A stretch of 54,843 bases of DNA from Verrucomicrobiaceae bacterium (GTDB lineage: Bacteria; Verrucomicrobiota; Verrucomicrobiia; Verrucomicrobiales; Akkermansiaceae), in contig JAIYDP010000354.1 in assembly GCA_027487435.1 (NCBI GenBank), forward strand, positions 1 through 54,843, given 5' to 3'. Made by a program: the position numbers and the translations under genes. Positions 40,146 to 48,298 of this stretch are shown here, piece after piece; within the stretch, counting starts at the first letter, position 1; every line of letters begins with the position of its first letter. The notes under the pieces were generated by a model that worked only from the letters and a program-made list of their open reading frames with translations, did not search any database and was not told where the DNA came from.

Positions 40146-40514
40146 ATGAGTGCCAAAGAAGACGAACCTGCTCAAGAGGAAGCGGCTGAGGAGCAAGTGC
40201 AAGAAATCACCCCTGAGGAGGAAGCAGTATGGACTGTTCGTGCATTTATGACAGAGACAGGCCCAGCGAGCAGCGCTGGAGCGGCAGCAGGCAGAGAAAC
40301 TTCAAAAGAAGCTAGGTGGACTTGTTCCGAACAAGAAGGCCGCTCTCGCATCCAGTTATCGCAAGGTCTGAAGTTTTTGCTTGTCCTCTTCTAATTCTTG
40401 AAGGAAAGAAAATATTTCGACTCTGGTGACCAGTTTTCTCACACAGTGGATCCTCTCCGAGGTGCTGCCAAGGAAGTTGGACCCAAGACACATCCTGACG
40501 TTTCCCGAGCCTAG
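40146..40514 (+). CDS. Endosulfine/ARPP19/Igo-type PP2A inhibitor
   Basis: Small phosphoprotein that, when phosphorylated by Greatwall-type kinase, inhibits PP2A-B55. Starts MSAKEDEPAQEEAAEEQ at 40146. A 28-nt intron joins ITPEEEA to RQAQRAALERQQAEKLQKKL, then GGLVPNKKAALASSYRK; a 38-nt intron leads to ERKYFDSGDQFSHTVDP and the end THPDVSRA at 40514. KYFDSGD is the family signature around the phosphoserine. The usual next residue is Tyr (FDSGDY); here it is Gln. Length of about 100 residues and the basic Lys/Leu linker before the motif fit the family. Convergent with NPRL3. Confidence 0.85.
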
Positions 40515-40618
40515 CGCTTGCCTCTCGCTTGTACATATCTAATCGCAACAGCCCTATTGTAAAATTTCACTACCTGACGCGTATTGTACATCACCCGCTT
40601 CTGGCCGCCCTAATGGGG

Positions 40619-42171
40619 CTATGTTGCGATGTGGTCTGTGAAAACAAAGTGCTCCTTGAAGTCACGAACAAACTCGATGATTTTGTCTCGCTTCAAGCGC
40701 TCTTGGTGAATTATCTCGTCGATGTAATGTTTCGAATCGCAATACGGTAGAATTCTGAGTTCGTTAGACAGATTTCTATTTCAAACGCCCCCCCCCCCCA
40801 AGCACTTGCTCAACGTCTTTTCATCCTCTTGCTTCTTCGTAATCGACTGAAAATACGCCCCCATTTGCTTTCGCCCCTCTTCAGTCCCAACATCAAATTC
40901 CTCCAGCGTCAGAATCTACGGGGGGGGGGGCTCTCCCCCTACATCCGGTGGGATAAGGCATATGCTCCTCCTCAATTGCACAATTAAGCTGTTTCGGATC
41001 AGCCACGCGATGATGGCGCGCATGGCGTCCAACGACAGCATCGACGGAACGATGGCGTCGCGATGATCTGAAATTGTTTTCATCCTGCCTCGCTTAAAAA
41101 TGACCACTTCAACAAAGCCAGCGGAGACTGAAAAGAATGGCCCTTACGTTGAAAAACGGGTCAAAAAGGACGTCAAGACATGGCCGGGGAATTTTTTCGA
41201 AAATTCGCATGCGAGAGGATCATCCCGCGTCAGAGGAGCCCTTGGCGACAGGACGTACGTTGCGGACGATCTGATTGTGTCGATCACTCGAGCCTTCCCC
41301 CATTTGACAAGGTGCCGTGAGAGGTCGTAGAGGCGGGGGAGGGGAATTTCGAGGTCCTCTTCGAGTTGGGAGAATGGCTGTGGGAGGGTGAGGGGCTGGA
41401 GCAGGGGCTCACTTTGAAAGGGTCTGCGCGCTGAATGAGGCGGATAAGGTCGGGGGAGGAGTCAGGAGGGAGGGCAGTGGCGTCATCGGGGTCAATGAGG
41501 AGGAGGGTGTGGTAGGAAAAGATTGAAGGGAGATCAGGGGCGGGCCGAAGGGAGATGGAAGTCGAGATCCAGTTGTTTACAGAGAGGGTGGCAAATGCGG
41601 CTGTGGACAAGCCTGTGTAGGCCTTAAACGTCAGCGTGCAAGGGAAGGAGTGAACATCGATCAAGGTCGCGCCAAGTGATGATTGGGAGAGAGTTTCAGA
41701 GACATGACGCCCGACATCGGCGTCAAGTTGAGACATGAGGTCGATAAGTATCCGGGCTTGCGACGACAGGTACCCACATCGCCTCTGCTCATAGGACAAG
41801 ATCGCAGCCAGATGCCGAGACGCTTCGCAGAGCTTAGCGAAGTCCTGGTGATCATCTGTTACAAAAACAATGTTGAACATAGACACACCGGCCCCATCGC
41901 CGTAGCAGAAGCTGGTAGGCCAGCCGACAAAGAGGCTGTTGTCGATGTGAAGGCGAAACGCAACATCTCGAAGCGCAGGTTTGGGACAGAGCAATTTCAC
42001 GAGCGCAGCTCGGTGCAATCCAAAGGGAGTTCGGAGCTCCTCTGGAGGGAATACGAACGGGAGCCTCTCTCCAAAGTCTCCGGAGCAAACCAACAAGAGC
42101 CCATTCAGCATGCCCTTAAACTCGAGTTTGTACAAATGACTTCGGAACGATCCGTCTCGTTTTACTCTCAT
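40619..42171 (-). CDS. NPRL3: GATOR1 complex subunit NPRL3
   Basis: Part of the GATOR1 GTPase-activating complex that turns off TORC1 when amino acids are scarce. MLNGLLLVCSGDFGERLPFV is the usual start region; the first ATG could be 42171 (MRVKRDGSF) or 42111. Family motifs: FRLHIDNSLFVGWPTSF, SMFNIVFVTDDHQDF, LAAILSYEQRRCGYLSSQAR, FSYHTLLLIDPDDATALPPD, SPDLIRLIQRADPFK, then after an intron PFSQLEEDLEIPLPRLYDLS, RHLVKWGKARVID. The C-terminal part is MLSLDAMRAIIAWLIRNSLI, an intron with C11 and the last exon ILPYCDSKHYIDEIIHQERL ending HFVFTDHIAT at 40619. The junction near 41120 is not fully settled. Confidence 0.9.
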
Positions 42172-42187
42172 AACATTTTTGCAACAA

Positions 42188-42871
42188 TCACCTCACAGCG
42201 CGCTGGAGGCGCTTGCTGTGGTTCGAGTTCATCTCCTGAAAAGCAGTATGTAGCTCTCTTACAAGATTCTCCATTCCCGCGTAGTCAACGTCGACAAACG
42301 TAGACTTCTCCTCCTCTCCTTTCACTGTGTCCAATTGGAGAACAAACGTCGGCTGCGACTGCGCTCGCAAGCACCTCGACGCTACCTGAAGGGGCGTTAG
42401 AGCGGCAACAGTACATCCACCTTCACATCCAGCCGCCACTCAACTCCTCGAAGTGCAGACAACTTCACCGACATGTGCTGCAACTCTTTTTGAATTTCCG
42501 GTAGTGAGGGCCCAATAACCTGACCATGGTGAGACTCGAAGAACATTGCCTACTTCCCAAATCTTGGATATCAATTGCTCAGAGAGAGAGGCTTCAGCAA
42601 GCATGTCCTTGAAATCCTGGTCATTGACTCCGAATCTTACAGATTCTTCTATGACAAAGGACAATGCATTGACTGCGTTCTCAAGATCATCAGGGGACAT
42701 TCCAAGCTTTTCTAAGCAAGTTTGACCACGATATTAGAAGTACAAACGTGATGCAGCCGCGAACACTTTCCTATTTGAGCCGCTCCGTAGAAACTCGCAA
42801 GCGATTCGACCAAATTCTGCAATCACTTACAAGTCAGGCTTTGAGAAGAACAACGAAGAAAAGTATGGCAT
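42188..42871 (-). CDS. COMM-domain (COMMD) protein
   Basis: Subunit type of the Commander complex, which works in endosomal recycling. Starts MPYFSSLFFSKPDL at 42871. Short introns connect FLRSGSNRKVFAAASR to LKLGMSPDDLENAVNALSFV, then ASLSEQLISKIWEV to IGPSLPEIQKELQHMSVKLS. The COMM domain is ALRGVEWRLDVKVDVASRCL, QSQPTFVLQLDTVKG, STFVDVDYAGMENLVRELHT, ending QRAVR at 42188. The Trp-Arg-x-Asp strand and helix with ...LRELHxAF are hallmarks. Which of the ten paralogues this is cannot be told by eye. Its stop codon is only 16 bp upstream of the NPRL3 first ATG on the same strand. Confidence 0.85.
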
Positions 42872-43006
42872 ATCGTAGTTGCAAATACCGTCCTCTGAAA
42901 TTCCTCTCAGAACGATGAGGTTGCGCTTGACGTCATCGGGCAGCCTTACCACCATGACAGATATCTCAACAAGAAAATTGAGTTCGTTAACGAGGGTAGG
43001 GACCCT

Positions 43007-43691
43007 ATGCCTACGAAAGGAAACGTTGAGACAAATTCGTTGCCGATAGTGACCTTGTAGAACAATGCTTCAAAGGAGAAGCTGCTTGGCAATTTGAAAG
43101 AGTTGCAACGTCTGAAAGAAGTCTTCGACTCGTACGACATCAACCGAAGTGGGTCCATCAGCTTGAAGGAGCTTGTCGCTCAGATGAGAAAGAATGGAGA
43201 CAATTTCGGCTTTGCCGTGTTCTTTATGGAGACTTGTGCGACGTTCTGAGTGTCCGAAGCTGAGATTGCAGTGGATAAGGACGGCGATGGCGACATAACG
43301 TTCCTTGAGTTAGCAAAGGTCATGTATCCGAAGACTCCAGTCGCAAGGCTTGAGACGTTATGCAAATCAGTCAGCGAAGACGCTGGCCATGTCCTTACCC
43401 GCCAGCTGGAGCCGCAAAAGAAGGAAGAAGCACCAAAGAAGAAAGAGCTGACCCAATCGCAGCTGGATGAGATCAGGGCGATCTTCACTCTCTATGACAA
43501 GGACGGGAGCGGCGAGATTGAAATTGAAGAGCTTGTGGAAGCGTTGGGAGCGACAGGTTTGCGCGGGGTTGAAAGCTGACTTGTAAGGGTACGCTGAGGA
43601 GGAGATTTTGGCTCTTTTTAAAAAGTACGACGGCGATGGAAGCGGCTCCATCAACGTGGAAGAATTTGTTACGATGATGTCAGACTTGTGA
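43007..43691 (+). CDS. Four-EF-hand calcium-binding protein (calmodulin/centrin-like)
   Basis: Starts MPTKGN at 43007; a 36-nt intron joins to NNASKEKLLGNLKELQRLKE. Four canonical 12-residue loops are present: DINRSGSISLKE, DKDGDGDITFLE, DKDGSGEIEIEE and DGDGSGSINVEE, each with acidic residues at positions 1 and 12, so all should bind calcium. A Lys/Glu/Pro-rich linker (RQLEPQKKEEAPKKKELTQS) separates the pairs and is longer than in calmodulin. The end is EEFVTMMSDL at 43691. The intron between loops 1 and 2 fits best as a GC-AG intron (43209-43250); the last one is 31 nt with CTGAC. It is a calcium sensor; the target is unknown. Confidence 0.88.
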
Positions 43692-43777
43692 AAGGCATCA
43701 AATTATGTAGGGCGTGCCTCATAAGAGCGCCGCCGATCAGTGAGCAAAGGTTTAAAAGTAAAAGAAAACACGACACA

Positions 43778-44520
43778 CTAGCACATCTGGAGCTGCCCCA
43801 AACGCATCACGTCATCATGGACTGTGCGGGCAAACGTGTCTACGGAAAGAGCGACGGCATCATTTTCAATTTGCATGCGGCGTAGACGAATAAGAGTCTG
43901 AAGATAAGTGGACGCCATGCGCTCTCCAAAAGCGCGAAGAATCTTCCAATCCGTTCTGCGTGTTGGCATGGTATGATGCGTTGTACATTTTGTCCATCTC
44001 TATGACATTTCGTATGAGACGACTGAGAATATGGGCTCTAAGAGCACTGAAATGATCTTTCCCTGCTTCAATAATGAAAATAAGAGAAAAATACCGTCTT
44101 CTTTGGAGGCGCTTTTTGTAGTGAACCTGTCTGACGGACATTCTATCTGAGGAGGAGCCTCAACTGAGTTTGCATCATTGGAAATCGTGGAAGTGATGTG
44201 AGGAGCTGAGCTGCTATGTTCGGGGCCTCCAGAGCACAAAGTGCTGCAACCTGACACGGAAGTCTTTGAAATCGTTTTGCTCTTCTTAGACAAAGAAAAT
44301 AAGCCAAACTGGGCTCCTCGATGGCGCTTGTCGTTAGAAAACACTTCACTGACTGTACTGCAGGTGTCGATTTCGCAGATTCGCGCTTCGACCCAACCAT
44401 GATGCGAGGCAGCTTGACAGCCTGAGAGTCAAAACATTGCCGATGTTCATGAACTTCTCCGCTCAATTCACGCCGATTTGCCACTTCAAACTTTTGGAGA
44501 ACGCTCGAACGCGAATCCAT
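43778..44520 (-). CDS. Unknown protein with helical C-terminus
   Basis: Starts MDSRSSVLQKFEVANRRELS at 44520. A 23-nt intron joins ...KSTPAVQS to RHRGAQFGLFSLSKKSKTIS. A Ser-rich, likely disordered section follows, then a 29-nt intron, AGKDHFSALRAHILSRLIRN, a 31-nt intron and ITDWKILRAFGERMASTYLQ, TLIRLRRMQIENDAVALSVD, ending RLGQLQMC at 43778. The C-terminal 90 residues form clean amphipathic helices. No family is recognised. It shares a 41-bp promoter with the glycosyltransferase on the other strand. Confidence 0.55.
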
Positions 44521-44561
44521 GGTTGACGAACCAGTTAACAAATTCCAACTTTTTGTTTGTT
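44521..44561. promoter_or_regulatory. Very short bidirectional promoter (41 bp)
   Basis: Only 41 bp separate the two divergent start codons. The sequence is A/T-rich with CTTTTTGTTTGTT just upstream of the plus-strand ATG. Confidence 0.35.
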
Positions 44562-46204
44562 ATGATCAGAAGTACATGGGTCTTTTTCGCGTTCCTTTTT
44601 CAGCACTCCGCTGCTACTGTCATCGGAGTGCTGGCGCATGGTCCTGTGTACAAAGGGCTTCTTCGTGACGCAGAGAGTGCCGTTTGGGGTGAAGAATGTT
44701 ACCGAAGGGCTCTGACGATGAAGGCTTGTCTTCCCAATCCCTTGGCCTGGACGCTTTTGAGGAGTTCCAGCTGTCTATCTTCTACACAACAGCCCAAACA
44801 ATCATGGACAGCGCCATTGAAAATGGTTCTTGCTCGTCCACTGAACCCCCTTCCATATGTCTCTCAAGCGACGTCGTATCGGACAACCCATGCCTGACTC
44901 CAGCACTGGTTGGTATTGTCTCAAAGAGTTCATCTTACGCATCCAAGGTTCCTCCTGGCACAAACGTCCTCGCTTGGCTGAAGGATCTCTCCGTTCTGCT
45001 CGTTTTTGAGACGCCTCTGGTCAACCTTTTGTCCACCTTCGACGGGAAGTCCGCCATTGTTGTCAACGCTGATTGGCTGGACCTCTCAAATATGACAAAA
45101 CTCGACCCCGCGAGGACAACATTCATTGCCAAAGGGCCGGGTACGTTTGCCAACCTCACGTCAAGGGCGCAGCTGAAACGCTTCTCCATGGCCGTGGTGC
45201 CGTGGAGCATCCCTGACCCCGTCATCGCCTCCCGCAGGCCACCGTCGGGGACAGGCCTCCAAGCCGTCATGTTGTTCGGAATGGGGTTTGACGTTGTCAT
45301 TGGGGATGGTCTCACGCACAAGGGGCGTGCGGTCGCGAAGAGGGGGGGATATTGCCGTGAAAGGGTTTCGCGAGGCCTTGGCCTCATCGCCGGATATTCG
45401 CCTCAGAATCTCGACCAATATTTATCCGTTGGCTATTGATGACGTCGTCGCGGACGACGACCCTCACATTGAAGTTATTGTAACCCAATCAGCCCTCCCC
45501 TCTCCATTTGTTTCTAGGCTCTCTCCTCGCAGTTCTCACAGCCCTTCCCTCAGCCGGCCATCGCCACAAGAGAAACACTCCGCGCAATGCTGCGCAGCGC
45601 TGACGTCGCGTTGAATCCGAGCCGATGGGAGGGGTTTGGGCTTTCAATGCTCGAAGCTCTCCATGCGGGGACGCCCGTAAGCATCTCTCACGTCACGATT
45701 GGTTTGACGTCTGAAGAGCATCGTCACGGACTGCTACCCTTCGAACGAACTAGTCATTGATGGGTAGCGAGGGGGTCGAAATTTTCTTGATCGAAACTTC
45801 GGATTTTTTTTAATTTCTCACCCCCTCGCCCCCTTTGCCCAAAGGATGAACGGCTTCCTTGTCCCGGCCCGGATTGTATCCTTTTTAAGCGTTGCGACAT
45901 GTGACCCGCTTAATAGGTCAACTGGACATACGCCGCCCCAAGCTGCGAGCCGTCACCTCGCGACGTCGCTGCCGCCATCCTACGCGCGTCGGAGGGGGCA
46001 AGAGGAGGCGATTCAAATTGGAAGAGTCTCCGGGCACGTCAAACTCTCTTCGCCGCGCAGCTTCGACGGGTCCTCCTTCGTAGTCCAAAAGTGGCCATGT
46101 GTGACGGGGGGTCTTGCTCTCTGAGTGATTCTAGAGTTGGGAGTGGTGGGAACATGGGAGATGAGCTTCGACGGCATTTTGATGTGACCGTGAGTCATTC
46201 TTGA
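44562..46204 (+). CDS. Secretory-pathway glycosyltransferase, GT4-like
   Basis: Starts MIRSTWVFFAFLFQHSAATV at 44562, a signal peptide or signal anchor. An N-terminal domain follows (VPPGTNVLAWLKDLSVLLVF, KSAIVVNADWLDLSNMTKLD, VVPWSIPDPVI). The C-terminal GT-B half is clear: DIAVKGFREALASSPDIRLR, ADVALNPSRWEGFGLSMLEA, LHAGTP, intron, SIVTDCYPSNELVIDGMNGF, LVPARI, intron, VNWTYAAPSCEPSPRDVAAA. The RWEGFGLSMLEALHAGTP motif with the nucleotide-contacting Glu is typical of GT4 enzymes. It ends near HFDVTVSHS at 46204. The frame between GDGLTHKG and GDIAVKG fits only if one G of a G7 run near 45345 is ignored or a cryptic intron exists. The sugar and acceptor are unknown. Confidence 0.75.
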
Positions 46205-46437
46205 TGTTTCCAGACTGACATCCGTTAGAATGAGGGCAGTGCTGACTGGATCTTCTCTTTTGACTCGGTTTTGCAGTCGCAGCGACGAGAGCAGGTGGGG
46301 GCATGCAGTGAGCGTTACTGACAGCCTAGCGGCTGATTGCCGTCCTCAGCGCGCCCCCTAGCCAGCCCGCGCCCTCGGTTCACTCCCCCCCCCTAAATGC
46401 AATGACACCGATAGGGGGCAACCTTTTTTGTCGCAGG

Positions 46438-47138
46438 TGGCCTCATCCTCTGTGGAGGTGCGATCCCGATCATCTCTCTCATACCCGCAGATGCGTCCAT
46501 TTCAGAGCTTCGCGCTGGTTTCTGAATCACAAACTCAGACATTGACTTCGCAGCCTTTGAAGTCACTTCGGCTCAACCCTCACCATACATGATTGCCATG
46601 ATCGTCACCGTGTTGTGTCAGCGACTCATAGGCCAAACTCACGATGCAGCTGCAGCATCGTCGCACGAGGCATGCGGCTCAAAGAGAGGGACGGGCCCGG
46701 CCGCTCTTTGTGCTGCCAGAATCCTCGCAAAAAGCATGATGAGAGAAAGTTGGACTGACTATTAAGATTACTATGCGAGCGCCGCTGCGGACCACTTTCG
46801 GCATGCGTTTGAAAGCGGTACTCTTTCAAAAGAGGACATCGAACTAGCTGCAATTTCATTCTTAAGAATTGGAGAGGCCGAGACTGCCGCCGATGTAATC
46901 AGAAGTGTTAGCGATGGCGAGCGAGGCTCGTTAATCAGGGACGAGACAGTTCTCTTCAACTTGGAAGAAATGACAGGGTTCTACGGAGAAGACGTTGTTG
47001 AGTCTGTCAAGAGTGAGTTCTGCTGAGGCCCTGTTGACTGAGAGAAAAGAGTCGTTCCTAGGACGAAATGCTGCGGAGTTGGGAAGAGTTGTAATCATGA
47101 GCAACTCCATGGACAGAGAAGGCAGGGTGTGCTTGTAG
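46438..47138 (+). CDS. Unknown helical protein, start unresolved
   Basis: The chain reads GLILCGGAIPIISLIPADAS, ISELRA, a 21-nt intron, DIDFAAFEVTSAQPSPYMIA, MIVTVLCQRLIGQTHDAAAA, LCAARILAKSMMRE, an 18-nt intron (GTTGGACTGACTATTAAG), NYYASAAADHFRHAFESGTL, SKEDIELAAISFLRIGEAET, a 38-nt intron and SFLGRNAAELGRVVIMSNSM, ending DREGRVCL at 47138. The middle has TPR-like helix pairs. The first exon and start codon lie upstream, perhaps in 46205-46437, but were not found. Another open frame overlaps 46400-46580, so the 5' part is tentative. Confidence 0.5.
46749..46766 (+). other. 18-nt GT-AG intron
   Basis: GTTGGACTGACTATTAAG. GT and AG ends with CTGAC in the middle. Its removal joins ...KSMMRE to NYYASAAADHF in phase (1+2) and opens a long helical frame. 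Confidence 0.55.
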
Positions 47139-47174
47139 TTGTGCCTGTACCGAATTTGTACCGTATAAATTTTG

Positions 47175-48239
47175 ATGCGTATTTCATCATCAATGCAAGG
47201 TGAGATCGGTATCGCAAACCTCAACTGACCAGGTCTTCTTGTTGGACTCTTGGCCCTTTTCGCTTTTGCAAGTATCTCTTTCTGCTGACCCGCTTGACTC
47301 TGCAGATTGTGAGTACAAGGTTACTCTGCATGTCTACAGCGGCACGCCTGACCCCACGTGGACTATCTCGGGACCAGAGGCGTGGCAGTTCCGCCTTCGC
47401 CTTCCCTATTCGAGGCTTCACACGGGTGCTCGTGATAGGTACCCAGTTCTTGGTTACCAGGGAGTCTCTGTTATTGGAAACGGTGACGATAGTTACGAGG
47501 TTGTCGGTGCGATGGATCTTGAGCGCTGGCTGCTCACAACCGCACCTGCCGGCCTTCTCCCTCCTCAAGTTATCAGCTATGTGCACTCTATTCTGGACAG
47601 AATCGAAAATGATACGTCTGTCGATGTTGCCGTTGCTGACTTCGAGACGGATGCGTACGTGACAATGAGTTGATGTTTGCCCTCCTTGTCTGAATTCTTA
47701 GAGTCGTTTAGCAAAGTCATGAATGGAGTTAGTCCTGTCATTGGTCCTGACACTGTCCCAAACTACAACGTCACCGGTGACGACGAAGGTTACTTCATCA
47801 CATATCAATACGACAACAAGTTCTCACAAATCTTTCGACATTCTCACCCTTCAGCTGCTATAACTACGGCTCAGACATCGCTACAAACACGTTCGCACAA
47901 CCCGGACGAGGCTCCAGTCACCATTGGCAGTACAACACTTGCGAGTCCATTCGTACTGCCGCTGAGTCGGACGGCCTTGTTTGGGTAGGCACAACCTTGC
48001 CTTCGCCTGCACCTGAGCATGGTCATTGGATTGCGCTCTTTATTTGGCCTAACACGAATTTCCATTGGGTCCGCAAGGATTCGAACGGGCTGTGGAGCCA
48101 CAAGCCTGGTGGTACTGCTGTCCGCAACACTGACAACAGCGGCCGCACTGTCAGTGACCCTTCGGTCTCCGACTTTGCACCATGGAGCCAGTTCTGTGGA
48201 TACATGAATGTTGTTCCCTCAAAGACTACCATCAATTGA
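47175..48239 (+). CDS. Secreted protein with NNCYNY/WSHKPG domain
   Basis: Starts MRISSSMQGLLVGLLALFAF at 47175 with two short introns inside or just after the signal peptide; the mature part begins NCEYKVTLHVYSGTPDPTW. The N-terminal half is beta-rich (ISGPEAWQFRLRLPYSRLHT). The C-terminal half after a 35-nt intron has DNNCYNYGSDIATNTFAQPG, NTCESIRTAAESDGLVW, EHGHWIALFIWPNTNFHWVR, GLWSHKPGGTAVRNTDNSG, FCGYMNVVPSKTTIN, end 48239. I recall the NNCYNY...TFAQPG and GHW...WSHKPGxT motifs as a conserved block in many secreted bacterial and some eukaryotic proteins of unknown role. The invariant Cys and His would suit a hydrolase or peptidase site (inference). It is 37 bp downstream of the previous gene on the same strand. 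Confidence 0.7.
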
Positions 48240-48298
48240 CCAATAAAGTGGTGGATCTCAATCTGTTTACTTCCCTATCGGAAACAGAGAAACTCCAA

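Noticed and set aside
43235..43249. 15-nt GT-AG intron in the EF-hand gene
   Set aside because: It would restore a frame, but the 42-nt GC-AG choice gives a protein join more typical of EF-hand proteins, and 15 nt would be below all other candidates in the window.
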